A stretch of 64,000 nt of DNA, from positions 8,082,001 through 8,146,000 of the forward strand of contig NC_092582.1 of NCBI RefSeq assembly GCF_037975245.1. Reading direction: 5' to 3'. Below are positions 48,433-61,935 of the stretch, in pieces. The translations under genes were made by a program, and so were the position numbers. This stretch comes from Apostichopus japonicus (Eukaryota; Echinodermata; Holothuroidea; Aspidochirotida; Stichopodidae). The notes beneath the pieces are model-generated. The model saw only the letters and a list, made by a program, of their open reading frames with translations, did not search any database and was not told the origin of the DNA. How positions within the stretch are numbered: position 1 is the stretch's first letter; each line of letters opens with the position of its first letter.

Positions 48433-51400
48433 TGACTAACTGAGTGTTATAATTACTCTTAATACAATTTACATGATTTAAATTTTGTCCATGCTCATTT
48501 GAATTTTTCCCATCGTAATGTTGTTAGATAAAAGGACATAAATCAAAAGTAATTCTGAATGACTCTGGGTTTAACTAGCTACTGTATTATATTTGCTGGG
48601 TTAATAAACTCCAATGATTTCTTAATTCTCAGATTTTTGCCTATAATGAGGCAATGAGGAGAGGCTAATACACATTCGGGAGAAGTTTAGTGTGACATAA
48701 ATACAGATATGTGTAGACTTCATTGAAAATTAATCCGTCTTTCCATGAAATGAAATTGTCACACGCGACTTTGATCTTTCCCACACTTTCACACATTCAC
48801 AAACGGTTAAAATATGGTACGTGTACCAACTTTAATATTTGACCAATATTGTCTGACACCTTGCCAAACACCTGTAAGACCGGGCTATATTTTCAGGGCT
48901 GTCTTTAAGACTCATCTTTCTAATAATCAATATAGGGTGACATATTGCTAGATATTTGATGGGTTAATTTGATGTCTGATGTTTGCCGAGCCTTTTGTCC
49001 AACATGTAAATTTTCTCTTGCTAGCTGCTGTTAGTGCTAAGAGATGCAAGTTAATAAATATTAGTCTGTACATTGTTAAGGACTGTATTGATGTATCCCT
49101 TGTTTTGTTGTTATACTTAATATATAACTCTATGTTAATAGTGTATGATGTACTTAACACTTTATGCTGGAACTACTGCAGGCTTTGAAGCTTAATTTTC
49201 AGTACATATATGGTACAGCTCACCTTGAACATACAGTACATTTAAACCAAATTAAATCATAATCGCAAGAGGGCCTTGAGAATGGAGAAAATTACGGAGG
49301 CTGGCATGAATGCATGGTTGTAGATGTATGCTATGGACTTAATACTGTCCTTAACACAAAGCTTTATGGTGGAATATAATTTACTCATGTGTGGGTTGGT
49401 AAAGACCTTATTCTGCCAACCCACTCAGAAGTATGTTAATGACAAAGTAGACATACTCAATATTATGTTTTGCAAACATATATGCAAATTAAAGTCAGAA
49501 TGCTATCTAGCTGGTTTTTCTATCATATTTTAAAAGAATGCTAATTAGTAATTGTATAAATTAATGGCTGTTTACTGTGCTTTTTATGCTTTTTTTACTG
49601 GCAAGAGCATGTAGTCTCCACCACTAAGTGGCTGATTTGTGGTGTCTAGATTCCTTGCTGGAAGAGGATCGACTAGGTAACAAGATGGTGAGGAGGGGGA
49701 GGGAGGGACGGAGGGGGGAGGAGGAGGGGTGAAAAAAGGGATTGTGGCTACTAGGCTGGCTGTAGTCGGCAGTCAGTATAACGTGTAAACTGCAGGATCA
49801 ACATGAGTACATTAAAAATGATGTACATTAATGATCACGCTATATCCATTTTCGTGGAATTCGATACTCACAAAAGTAGTCAAAAAGCGTTTTTTTCAGA
49901 AAGGGTGTATAACGGTTTTGTAATATTGGTCTGATAGGGTGGCAAAACCTCTCTGAACAGGGCAAAACTTTACTGAACGGTATTTTTTTTACTTGCCTGT
50001 TCTTATTTCCACTGCCTTTTCAGTTACTAAGTGTTATGAAAGTGACAGACATACCAGACTTTGGGAGGAAAATAATAAGATACTGTAAATTAATCAGCTG
50101 TATCCTCTTAGGTGTTGTTTCATAACTTCCAGTCATGACCATTTCATATTATTCATTTCATATCAGACTTAAAACCAGCAAAGAAATTGAAAAGAAAAAT
50201 GACTATATAGTCTTCAATTTGTTCTATATGCTCTTTTCATTTGTTTTCTTTGTTGTTATGATTTTCTTATATAATATTTTCTTTTATAATATTCTTTGCA
50301 TTAATCATTCCACACTACTGTACTTGCCAAGTCAAATAAGCTTTAAACTGAAACCGAAATGACAAAACATTTGCAAGCGATTAACGTTAATATGAGTATG
50401 TCTGTTATGACATGAAATTGATGGGTTCTTATCATGCATGGTTGTTTGTTCAGGTTTCATACTGCAAACTTCAAACATGTCTGCAGACTTCCATTGCATC
50501 AATTTGCACCGTCCAGTGCCTTTTTAAACTTTTTTTTCTGAATCTATAAAATGTTTGCAACGACCATAACGACCCAGTTTATCGGTAGAACTTTTTGAAC
50601 ATTTTGTCTAAGTTCTCATATTGGCTAATGTTATGAACAAGTGATCGAGGCTGTGAGTGTTCACACACGAATGCACCATCGATATTAGAAGAATTATATT
50701 GACCAAATCAGATGGAAAATAAGAATTCAGCATAGTTTCCAATCAAATTCCAAATGGTTTAAAATAAAAATGTTTTCTGCTGCACCAAGGTCATTTTTTC
50801 CCCCACATGAATTACTTATTTGAAGTGCATGCATGCAGTGCGGCAAAGATGAAAAGTTATCAAAGAGAGGAAAGGATAATATTAAGAGAGAAAATGTCAG
50901 TTGTGCAATGTGTTTCTGTAATTATATGTCAGTCTATTCTTCTGGAAAATATTGAAGATTTTCTTGAATTAAATTTTTTAATTAATAAAAATAGTCACAA
51001 ATATTTCTTTTGTTAACGTTGAAGCAAAGTCTAACAACATCGTATTGAGAAAATTTCGGATAATGTTTTTTTTATTGTTTCATGAAATATACTGTATATA
51101 TGACATTAATTAAGCTTTCTTTTGGATCAACAATTTTACCAAACTTGTAGGTAGCTACTGAAAATAGGACTGCAATTGTTCAAGATAATGCACCATCCTA
51201 AAGTATCTTTGAACAAGCTTAATTTATTAAAGGAATTTTTATCCTAATTGTCAGTATTTTGTCACCCACACACACATATTTCATGTCAGGAGTTTAAAAT
51301 ATGCAAAAAGTGAAATTGTAGAACATTGCCATCTTTTGACACATATAGGCTATAATATCATTAATTGAAAATGAGATTTGACTACTCAAGCTAATGAGCT

Positions 51401-51837
51401 ACATCGTTATGGGAGCTACATTGTCAATATAGTATTAACAAAGTAACAAAAAAAGTAGGCGGTTCTAATTAAGTTACTGTTTAACAACTTAACTAGTAAT
51501 GACTAGTGTTACATCATCAAGGTCATAGGTTAAATCTCTATATCTGTATATTGCATCTATCTTACACATCTACTTGAATCAAATTACACCTCTAGGGAAT
51601 AATTAAAAGTTCAATATTTGTGTAGCATTTTCAAAGGCTCAGAATTTTTTTTTCTCTCCTTGAATACTAATAATCCTATGAAGAAAACTGCAGCTATATT
51701 TACATACATGTACACTTGACAGCATTAGCTTGAACATTTTGTATAAAGCATTTGATTTATTTATGTGATACTGGATTAATGATGCCTTGCAGTGTGCCTG
51801 CCAGCTGTATTTATTATGCCCAGTGTACCTGTATAGC
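48433..51837. other. Intronic sequence with one more G-rich run
   Basis: AT-rich. Another G-quadruplex candidate lies at about 49695-49729. The small frames (48979-49188, 49324-49533, 50135-50362, 50807-51016) lack recognisable domains. Confidence 0.4.
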
Positions 51838-51892
51838 AGAGAGAGAGAGAGAGAGGGGGGAGAGGTGGAGAGAGAGGAGAGAAGCAGATTTA
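51838..51892. repeat. (GA)n microsatellite
   Basis: (ga)n followed by gggggg and an interrupted gagag tract. It produces the low-complexity arginine/glutamate frames here. Confidence 0.9.
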
Positions 51893-52018
51893 GAGCATCA
51901 TTTAGCAAACTGTACTGTGTCCTTCCCTTTCATCTAAAAACCCTGGTTTGGTCTAAATATCTCCTTTTATAAGAAGCAACAAGATTTAGGCATGCAGACT
52001 GAGTAATATAACCATTAA

Positions 52019-52380
52019 AGGGTGTGATGACTCGCGCACAAAGAAACGTCTCATGCCGGTAATCTGACCTAGTTCCGAATGAGGTGTAAGAAAAAGTGTT
52101 AGACACCAGCATCGATCCCAGAAAATACACACACAACTTGCTACCGTCTGTAATTAGACACTAGTGTACAGTCAGTATATACAGCTGCGGTCAATACCCA
52201 CAACACAGTGTACAAACGTTGCAGCGATGGACATCTCAGGACTAGATAAAAGATAACAAGGTATCACGTTTCATTATTGTCTGCATTTTGTAGCGACAAG
52301 AAGAAAACCTAACTCGCAAGCAACGGAAAGTTAACTTTTTTAGAGCGCGGCATGCGATTTGGGGCGAGTCTTCAATGCCT
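52019..52380 (-). mobile_element. TTAA-flanked TIR element, copy 2 (362 bp, inverted)
   Basis: Flanked by TTAA at 52015-52018 and 52381-52384. The reverse complement aligns along its length with 39624-39967. The ends agggtgtgatgactcgcg and (inverted) aggcattgaagactcgcc agree at 13 of 18 positions, so this copy preserves the TIRs better than copy 1. Confidence 0.8.
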
Positions 52381-52384
52381 TTAA

Positions 52385-55300
52385 GAGAAGAATGTTCTTC
52401 AGGGATGTCTTTTATTGTTAATTTGTGTCATATTTTTTCACATAAAGAGTATCCTTATTCTCACAAAGCTTTACTACTCTGGGGATTAGACAGATAAATA
52501 TTTGAAACATAAATGTCAATTTAGCCTACATGTTAATGGTCTTACTATAAACTACTCTGAACTGCAACCTTTCCCCACTCCCCCCACCCCAATTTTATTC
52601 TGATTTTATTGAATTGTTTTTCCTAAGGGATACATTTGCAATTACCAAAGTGAAGGATATATTTGTAAAGCTGACAATTTGTGACCAGGGAGTAGTTTGT
52701 ATGAGTCATACAAGGAGGGTTGGGATTCAATGTTTAAAAGCAGAGTTGTAAACATCCATTTCAAAAACAGAAAAAAAAAATACCTTAAATGGGTTCTGAC
52801 AAGAAGCATGAATGTTGTTATAAATTTTGTTTCATGTAGCCTCTAGCCTGAGTTAAGAAAATAGTCACGTGCTTTCTATACGGTATGGTGTGAGAGGTAT
52901 ATATATCCATTCATGCATTTGATCTGTATGATAGAATTAAGCTATAATTACATCAAATGTCATTAGTATGAGTACAAGATGTATTTTACGAGTACAAACT
53001 TGTACGAGTACAAACTTAAGTACAATGCTCTTTAGAGTGGTACAGGTATTAAATTCTTGCAGTATATTATTTATACACCGTTTCCAAAACTGCCACAAGT
53101 ACCTGATATGAGTTCATTAATCCAGGAGGATAAAGTACGAGTACAAACCAATTATAAATACTAAAATAATAATATAAATAAATACTTAATATATAAAAAA
53201 ATATAAATACTATAAATACTAAAAAACAATTATAAATACTCAAATAAATACATCCATACCTACATAATATATATGCCAGAGTATGAGTATGAACATGCAG
53301 TATGGATGCAGTACACAGGTCTGTTGCCAGGTTCACCTGAGACTATATGGCAGCGTGCCGATATACACTTAGCAACTGGTGTAAATTAACCTTTTGATCA
53401 CCTTTGCAAAATAACCTAATACTTTTTGTAAAAATATAAACAACATAAAATAGTAAATTTCATCATCTTGCAAATTACTATAATCACCGATAGGTTAATG
53501 ATGGAGAAAATTTTCTTCCTCCTTTTTAGAAATTCTATTTTTAACCAGGCCAGCAGCTGAGCTGGTAAAATCTGAAATAATGAGGTCACATGATTGACTT
53601 GATCCATTCTACTCATGCAGGCTTGCCTCTTCAGAAGGGACAAATTATGGGCTAATTAACCTATCTCTTATTCCTGTAGATGGTGATTAACACGCCAGTG
53701 AAGTGGAGATGCCCTTTTAGTGTTTCCGTGCAAGGATCATATTTGTTTCTTAAATGAGCTTGCCCAGATCAGACTGCAACCTTTTTCTCCCTTAAAATTA
53801 CCCGTCGGAAGTTTGTAAAGTATAATGAGATCTGTAAGGAAATCGCTATTGGATGGTAAAAAGGAAGATTGCATGATCGTGATAAAATGTAGCTTAGGAC
53901 AGTTTTTTTCTCCTTTCTTTTATTTTGTTATATTTGAATATATGCAGCTATTTGTTACATACCATTTGCCGCTCGTTATTACATCAAGCGAGTATATCAG
54001 TTTATAGTGAGTTTTCATTATTTTGAAAGCTAGAAAGCCGATTCACATCCATTATTAATGGGAACACTAGAAAAACTAAAACACGGCAGAAAATGTCATC
54101 TTTGTTGGTATACACATCTGATATGCACTGATTAATTGTCCCATTGGCTAAACGTATAGCTGTGGGACAAAACTATAAGTGCTTGAGTTTCTTATATTAT
54201 CAACATGTCATTTGAGACCATAATAGTCTTATTTAATGTGTTTTCCCCCATATATCTAAATGTCATAAAAGTCCCAGGTTCGTATGCTAGGTATATACAT
54301 CTCATCCTAGGCCAGGCCCGACATCATCAGCTATATGTCTCTTATATGTTAATTGTTCATGAATATCATCCTTATGTGTCGATGCACCACATGAATGTCT
54401 ATATACAACTCGAATGATCACACTTGGGTTTGTTTCAAACCTGCAGGCTCTGAAAAAGTATGGAGTTTGTTGCAAAGTTCTAAACAAGTTCATTTCTCAT
54501 GTTACGTGTACCCAGACTCACCTGACATATAGCAAGCCTACGCAGCCTGGAATCATGATTTATATAGCATCTGCAATGTATCCACCTGTTAATTCTTAAC
54601 AAGCGTATTATGTTTTAATGTTTAATATAGCTTTCTTCAATGAGAATTTTACTTGTCTCCTTTGGCTCTTGGCGAAATGCAAGAGGAACAATTTCTGATG
54701 ACTTGAATATCCTTGAGAAGAGAATAAAAATTGGGAAATTCTAGCAATTTATGATTACATTTCTTTGCAATATAACAGTTGATCTGTTCAAGTGTTGTAA
54801 ACATTGCAAGCTAGAAGATCCAGTTATTTGTAGACTGTGGAAGTTTAAAGACAAAAAGAACCTTTTGCTATTAAACACTGCCCTCCAATGTTATGCTGAA
54901 GGAAAAGAATTAAGATAAAACACAGATGCTTTCTTTTGCAGTTGGCCCCAGCTGCTTGGATCAAGGTCTACTGCCAAGAAATAGTGAACAATTAAAAAGA
55001 ATAAATAAATAAATAAAAACTGCTAATTTTTACAATAACAGAATTAGCAGATAAATCCTTGCAATATTCTGTTAATTTTCAAACCAAATATTGACACTAG
55101 AAGTTTTAATCGGTCTACAGCACTCTTATGGCGGAACAAATTCCTCGATCAACTCCCTGATCAAATTAAACTTAACTGTGGTATAACTTCAGGACTCTGG
55201 GTGGAAATCCTTATGTCATAGAGTCAGAATATAATAATATAGATTTTACCAGCTCTTGAAGGCCACCATCTTGGTGAAAAGCAATTAAGAAAAAGTAGGT

Positions 55301-55420
55301 TACTTATAAACTAACATTTTCTATGCTTTGCCAACACTGGTTAACATATATCAAACATGAGAATTTCAGACTTTTTCTAATTTGAAAAGATAATACCTTT
55401 ATCAAAAATGTAATTTTTCA
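52385..55420. other. Intronic sequence
   Basis: Very AT-rich near 53130-53270 with repeated tataaatac. acgagtacaaac recurs at about 52990, 53005 and 53137. No exon recognised. Confidence 0.4.
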
Positions 55421-57520
55421 GATTTTTAACACTGTGCAGAGAAATGTAAGTGTGCAGAAACATTTATCTTCAGATAGAGTTATACCAGTTTACCATGAGT
55501 AAGTGAAAGTCATCAAAGCGACTTATTCCTTCTGTACTTTACTAGTCTTTTACACTCTGAAGAGAAATGTAAGTGTGCAGAAACATTTATCTTCAAATAG
55601 AGTAATACCAGTTTATCATGAAACAGTGTAAAGGCCCGGTCACACTGTACCGATTTTTTATCAGAATACTATCCGATTTTCCCAGAAGAATCGAAACAGA
55701 CAGTTTTTCGTTCGGGTCTTCTAGCCACAGTGATAAAGGACCTGATTTGCTATCTGTTGAGCCATTCCGATGTGGAATAGCCCTCTCCTAACTTTTGATA
55801 TTGACTCTGTTTCCTTTTATCGGTAAGCTATCCGATTTCTCTTCCGATTTTTATCGTTTTTCGATGTGATGTCACTTCAGAATGTAGTCCGTTCCAGAAC
55901 CCCTCAGATTTGGAGTAGGTATTCGAATACTCCACTGCATTCATTACATTCACTACCACAAACCTCTCTCTTCGTCCTAAAATCGGAAAAATCGGACCGT
56001 ATTCCGATAAAATATCGCTGTAGTGTGACCAGGCCTTAAGTCATCAAAGCTTCTTATCAGCCTTCTGTACTTTACTAGTGTTTTACACTCTTAAAAATGT
56101 AAGTGTGCAGAAACATTTATCTTCAGAGAGAGTTATACCAGTTTACCACGAGAAGTATTCAGTCATCAAAGCGACTTATTCCTTCTGTACTTTAATAGTG
56201 TTTTACACTCTTAGGAGAAATGTAAGTGTGCAGAAACATTTATCTTCAGAGAGAGTTTACCACGAGAAGTATTCAGTCATCAAAGCTACTTATTCCTTCT
56301 GTACTTTAATAGTGTTTTACACTCTTAGGAGAAATGTAAGTGTGCAGAAACATTTATCTTCAGAGAGAGTTATACCAGTTTACCACGAGAAGTATTCAGT
56401 CATCAAAGCGACTTATTCCTTCTGTACTTTAATAGTGTTTTACACTCTTAGGAGAAATGTAAGTGTGCAGAAACATTTATCTTCAGAGAGAGTTATACCA
56501 GTTTACCACGAGAAGTATTCAGTCATCAAAGCGACTTATTCCTTCTGTACTTTAATAGTGTTTTACACTCTTAGGAGAAATGTAAGTGTGCAGAAACATT
56601 TATCTTCAGAGAGAATTTACCACGAGAAGTATTCAGTCATCAAAGCGACTTATTCCTTCTGTACTTTAATAGTGTTTTACACTCTTAGGAGAAATGTAAG
56701 TGTGCAGAAACATTTATCTTCAGATAGAGTTATAACAGTTTATCACGAGACAGTGTAAGTCATCAAAGCTTCTTATCGGCCTTCTGTACTTTACTAGTGT
56801 TTTACACTCTTAGGAGAAATGAAAGTGTGCAGAAACATTTATCTTCAGATAGAGTTATACCAGTTTATCACGAGACAGTGTAAGTCATCAAAGCTTCTTA
56901 TCGGCCTTCTGTACTTTACTAGTGTTTTACACTCTTAAGAGAAATGAAAGTGTGCAGAAACATTTATCTTCAGATAGAGTTATAACAGTTTATCACGAGG
57001 CAGTGTAAGTCATCAAAGCTTCTTATCGGCCTTCTGTACTTTACTAGTGTTTTACACTCTTAGGAGAAATGTAAGTGTGCAGAAACATTTATCTTCAGAT
57101 AGAGTTATAACAGTTTATCACGAGACAGTGTAAGTCATCAAAGCTTCTTATCGGCCTTTTGTACTTTACTAGTGTTTTACACTCTTAAGAGAAATGAAAG
57201 TGTGCAGAAACATTTATCTTCAGATAGAGTTATAACAGTTTACCCCGAGACAGTGTAAGTCATCAAAGCTTCTTATCGGCCTTCTGTACTTTACTAGTGT
57301 TTTACACTCTTAAGAGAAATGAAAGTGTGCAGAAACATTTATCTTCAGATAGAGTTATAACAGTTTACCCCGAGACAGTGTAAGTCATCAAAGCTTCTTA
57401 TCGGCCTTCTGTACTTTACTAGTGTTTAACACTCTAAGAGAAATTTGTGCAGAGGTATACCAGCTTATCACGAGACAGTGTAAGTCTTCAAAGCACTTGT
57501 CCCTTTTATGCTTTACTGTT
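55421..57520. repeat. Tandem repeat array, ~114-126-bp units, about 14 copies
   Basis: The unit contains ttttacactcttaggagaaa, tgtaagtgtgcagaaac, atttatcttcagagagag, ttataccagtttaccacgag and a tcatcaaagcgacttatt segment. The central block (about 56,220-56,700) has units of 114, 123, 123 and 114 bp; flanking units are about 125 bp and carry cagtgtaagtcatc instead of aagtattcagtcatc. A MITE interrupts it at 55632-56036. A 226-codon frame at 56078-56758 runs through the central units, but the flanking units have stops in that frame. I regard it as incidental. Confidence 0.9.
55632..56036. mobile_element. MITE with TAA target duplication (PIF/Harbinger-like), 405 bp
   Basis: The ends aggcccggtcacactg and, inverted, aggcctggtcacacta are TIRs, flanked by taa at 55629-55631 and 56037-56039. 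The empty site is visible in the same array: cagtgtaagtcatc occurs uninterrupted near 56753. Internal cgattttt and tccgat motifs repeat in both orientations. No coding capacity. A 3-bp TAA duplication fits PIF/Harbinger; the superfamily is inferred from that alone. Confidence 0.8.
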
Positions 57521-58090
57521 GTGGTATACAGATGTGCTGGTATAACAAACAATTAGTCCATGTTCTATAACATAGACTAATACATTGTATATAAATGTAG
57601 GCCCATCTGTAGTGTAGTTCATGCATGTATTAAAAGCATGTACTTGCAAAGCCAGAAAGTTATCTATTCATCTGATACATGATAAAATCACATCATTGCT
57701 GAACATTGGCCATAGCGTGATTGTATCATGCACTTGCGGCAATTTATCTGTTTATAAAGGCATATTTACAAATGTTTTAAAAGATATAGATAGATAAAAT
57801 ATCACATGCATACAACATATAAAATGTCACCAGGAGATGTTACCTTGGATACAGAGTCTAATAATTGTCAAGCATGTGAAATTATTCATAATTTCATTAT
57901 TTCATGGTCTAGTTATTTCTGACTTTGTCTTAGACTGCTCCCTGTAAATATCACATTTTGAAAGTTTAAACGTCAGAACGATATGTTTGATTTGTTTCAG
58001 GAATCAAATTTCATTTCACTGACTATCTTGGTTTTTCCTTGGTCTTGTTTTTCCATTTGTTTGGACAGTTGATTTCTTCTTGTCCTTGGC
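57521..58090. other. Intronic sequence, nothing recognised
   Basis: AT-rich, no exon or repeat identified. Confidence 0.35.
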
Positions 58091-58268
58091 AAATATTTGA
58101 CAAACCTGATTAAGATGTTAAAGCAGACATTTGAGTTTATTGGTCAGCAGCTCCACATCCATGGTATTTTATGATAGCTAAGTATTTGAAAAACCTCATA
58201 GGTTGTTAAAAGTTTGGTCAGGCAGTCCTACATCTGTGGTATTAATGATAGCTAAATATTTGACAAAT
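58091..58268. repeat. Tandem duplication, 74-89-bp unit, just over two copies
   Basis: aa(a/g)tatttga(c/a)aaacct starts at 58091 and 58180, with a third partial start near 58254. Between them lie the shared ggtcag(c/g)cag, ccacatc(c/t) and tgatagctaa. Confidence 0.7.
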
Positions 58269-58684
58269 TAACACATATATGTATTTCTTGGAAGTTTGAG
58301 AAAAGCTGGGGTATGTGTGAGGGGAGAAATTATTGCTTCAACTTTGATTCTTAATTGTGCATCTTTGCCAGGGTAGTCGATAGCTGCAGTATAATCCTAT
58401 ATAATAAACATAGCTCAATCAGCAGTGCTTGCAGTCAATTGTATGATCAATAGAGCAACATCTATGACTTTTGTGACTCAAATTTAGAACTTTAATAAAT
58501 GTTCGCTCTTGCCTTAGATGAAAAGTAGACAGATCTGATCATTCCATGTCAGAAATGTGATTGTCACCTTGTTATGTGACAGCCAGAATGATTTTACATA
58601 GGAAGTAAAGATCAGTTAAATTTGATTTATGAGCATGTGAGAAAAGAATAGGATGATGAGAAAGGTTTGTTCATGTTAATCATG

Positions 58685-59093
58685 AATTAATTTTGTTGTT
58701 CTACTTACATGCAATTGATATTAACACATGTTGTGTGCATGTTATATTGCCAATGATGATGTTGCGATATGAAAATTAGTACATATTATTAGGTGTACTG
58801 TATATGTCGACATGAAATTGAATGCACTATTATGAAGGAATATCATAAGTTTCCTAGATAAAACATTGTTTTGTCACTGTGCATAAATTTTTGATTATGT
58901 TATTCTGTTTACATGCAATTGATATTAACACATGTTGTGTGCATGTAATATTGCCAATGATGTTGCAAAATGAAAATTAGTACATAACATTCGGTGTGTA
59001 TATATGTCAACATGAAATTGAATGCACTATTATGAAGGAATATCATAAGTTTCCTAGATAAAACATATTGTTTTGTCACTGTATATAATTTTA
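58685..59093. repeat. Tandem duplication of a 204-bp unit
   Basis: acatgcaattgatattaaca occurs at 58707 and 58911. The units remain alike through aatgcactattatgaagg and ttcctagataaaacat to the ttttgtcactgt end, with small indels such as gatgatgttg versus gatgttg. Confidence 0.85.
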
Positions 59094-59774
59094 AGGTAAT
59101 GGTATCCACCATATATGTGCACCAGAATTTCTGGAAATAATCATAAATATAGCCTTTTGTGTATTTATGGTTGGCACGTCTATCTAATACCGTCAAATAT
59201 AGGAGAGATTTAATAGGTCGGTATTATTATTAAGCTTAATTTGGTCCCATCATAATAAAGAATACATGTCTGGAGAGCAGATTGTGTCATATCCCTTTGA
59301 TAAACCACATGAAATGATTTGTTAAAGTCATATATCTGGCCAGAGGAAATGTTATTTGAATATGGGAAGAAATGTCAGTTACTATTATTCTCTCCAGCTT
59401 CACTTCAATTTGTTTTAATAGATACTCTTATTTTTTTTTTATTCTTAAGAAACCTACATACTCTCCTGGTTGATAATTGATCCATGAATAAAAAATGGTC
59501 CCAAAAATATACATCACATAATAATATACCGTATTTTTTAAAGCTGTTTGAATTTAGGACTTTGCTCATGAACACTATGAACTTTCAAAAGAATTATGAT
59601 AAGAAAAACTCAAATAGATGTATCTGAATATTAAAGTTTTCTCGTACCACAAAATGTTGCTCACAGCTGATAATTAGATTTGCAAAAATTTTTTTTAGGG
59701 AAAGAGCTATAGTATGTCAAATATGTCAAATGCCTTACAAAACAAAACAAGAAAAAGCACTGCAGGCAGTCAAC

Positions 59775-60162
59775 CAGTGGCAGAGCTTCCATACAGTCAG
59801 GGGGACGTATGCCCCCCTGACGGACTCAAATGGACTGCTGATGCCCTTTTCAGCTTTTTACTTATTCATGATTATTGACTTTTTTATTGCGCTCTCATCT
59901 ACCTATTGAAATTTGTCACGTTTTGTTGGTGTAATTTTCTGACAAAATGGCGATGACACCTATTTAGTCTTCTTTTACCTGCAAATTAGCAAGGCCTGGA
60001 AAGGGTCATTTCCGGCGATCTAGGGAGTATCTTTACTCCAAAAATGTCTGTAAGATCCGCCCCAACCTATGGTGGCACTCCGCTTAGATAGTGTCGAAAG
60101 CGCCCCTACAGACCATTCTCGCCCCCCCCCCCCTTTGACCAATACCCCTAGCTCCGCCACTG
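59775..60162. mobile_element. hAT-like MITE, 388 bp, perfect 8-bp target duplication
   Basis: cagtcaac occurs directly on both sides (59767-59774 and 60163-60170). The termini cagtggcagagct and agctccgccactg are inverted repeats with one mismatch. G and C runs lie inside the ends. The segment at about 59990-60110 is, in reverse complement, related to 25190-25290 of the larger hAT-like element (agcggag(t/c)gccaccat(a/c)gg). No coding capacity. Confidence 0.85.
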
Positions 60163-60170
60163 CAGTCAAC

Positions 60171-61448
60171 TAGCTGGGTATGCTGAAACAGGCAATCATG
60201 TAGGGAGACTCAACGTACTCCAGAACAGCTGAAGTTCTGTATAGATATAAGTTACACATCTTGAATCACAAGTTACAATTGCACATGTATCTTAGCTATA
60301 TAATTGCAATGGTACTAGAGTAGCTATGCATGTGTCAGTTGCAATCAGTGGAAAAGAGGCTGCAAACAATACATAGAGTACACAAATATAGTTTTACTAT
60401 ATCCACATGCAGTGCACTTCACATATATTGTGTCAGCCAACAGAAATATCACTTTTACCAACAGACATACTCATGCAATGACCTCAGAGGGATTATAAAT
60501 CTGGTCACAACAAATAAGCTCAACTGGTTATGTTTTCATAACAATTAATTGGGGAAAAATACATCTTCAAATTTTTCCAGTCATTCAGTAAATTTTCTAA
60601 TTTTCAGCATAAATTCTATCCATTGATGTATATTAAACCTTCATATTAACACACAGCAATTCATACCGAGAAAACAGATGCAAGGTCATTATATCTTAAC
60701 ATTTTTCTTTCTTTCTTTTTTTCCCATCTTAAAAATAGACGTGACCGTATCTGAAATCGAACAGCCTTGAAATATATAAGAAAACAATATTTTCTCAGTG
60801 CTTGATTACAATTTACAGCCAGCTAGAGCATTCAACTCTTAGATTCGATCCTTTAATTGAGAATTTCTATCAACATCAGGCTTCAACGTACTACCAAATA
60901 AGCTCGAGAAGCCTCCCTTTGTGAAAGTTTGCGGCCTGGGCATATTGGAAAGGAAGAATGGTCATTTGAAGATGAAATTTAATTTCCATGCCCCTGGGAG
61001 GATTGGGGCTCATGCAAATCCTCTGTTGACCCGCCCAGAGTAGCAGATATAAACGTAGTTAGTTCTGAGATTGCTTTTATTTATTTTTACTCTGTACAAA
61101 TCAATTGATTCTGCCTATTCATTCTTAGTATAAAATAAATCAGATTTATAGTGCAAGTATATGCCAGATCATATAGAAGTAGAAAGATAAAATAATTCAG
61201 TGCTAAAATTTTTATTGATTTTAGTTTCAATTGATTTGGAATCAGAAATAAGAGGAACACTTGATTCCAATTTTGTTGTACATATATTGGATTGGAAGTA
61301 ATAAGACTATAGCAAAGCATTATTATAGGCTAGTGGAAGGGCAACAGTGCAGGGTGAGGAATTTGAAACCTAGGTTTGAAGATAAATAGCTGTGCATATT
61401 TTTTATGTAAGTTGGAAATGTAAAAATTAGTTTGTATAAAATTAGCAA
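60171..61448. other. Intronic sequence, nothing recognised
   Basis: AT-rich. Small frames at 60330-60548 and 61087-61320 are unremarkable. Confidence 0.35.
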
Positions 61449-61640
61449 TATAGCACCTGAGTGGTTATGGATGAGTGAATTTTAAAGTGGATGGCTTTTG
61501 AAGTAACATCTGGCAGGTTCCTTAGCTAGCTTCAAACAGCTGATCATGACAGCCCTGGTATTAGTAAGACTGCCAGCAGGTTTTTATCTAGGAGAAATCT
61601 TCTTCCAAATAGTAAAAATTTCCAAAATGAGCTAAAAACT
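61449..61640 (+). mobile_element. Decayed SINE family B copy (tentative)
   Basis: gagtgg, gatggcttttgaagtaac, ggcaggttcc, ggtttttatctaggag and tccaaa follow the order of the family B copy at 29.0 kb, with an insertion in the head and many substitutions. Confidence 0.35.
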
Positions 61641-61935
61641 GTGAAATATTATTATAATATAAAACAGAGTGTACGTGCAGTTACAAGTCATTTGAATTGA
61701 TTTCCTCACATATATTTTGGGCTACATTAATATTACTGCCACATAAATGTCTGTCTTCCAGGCAGACATTAATGGTCATACAGTCCAAGAGAAGAAGGAG
61801 AAATTTAAGTCCTCTTCCTAATGTTTCTATAGCAAGTCTCGCTTTTGTGATATATCAGCTTTTAAATCCTGCTGAAACTCTGGAATGTTCCTGTTAGGCT
61901 ACTGTTGATTATCCTAACTGCTTGTTAGTACTGAC

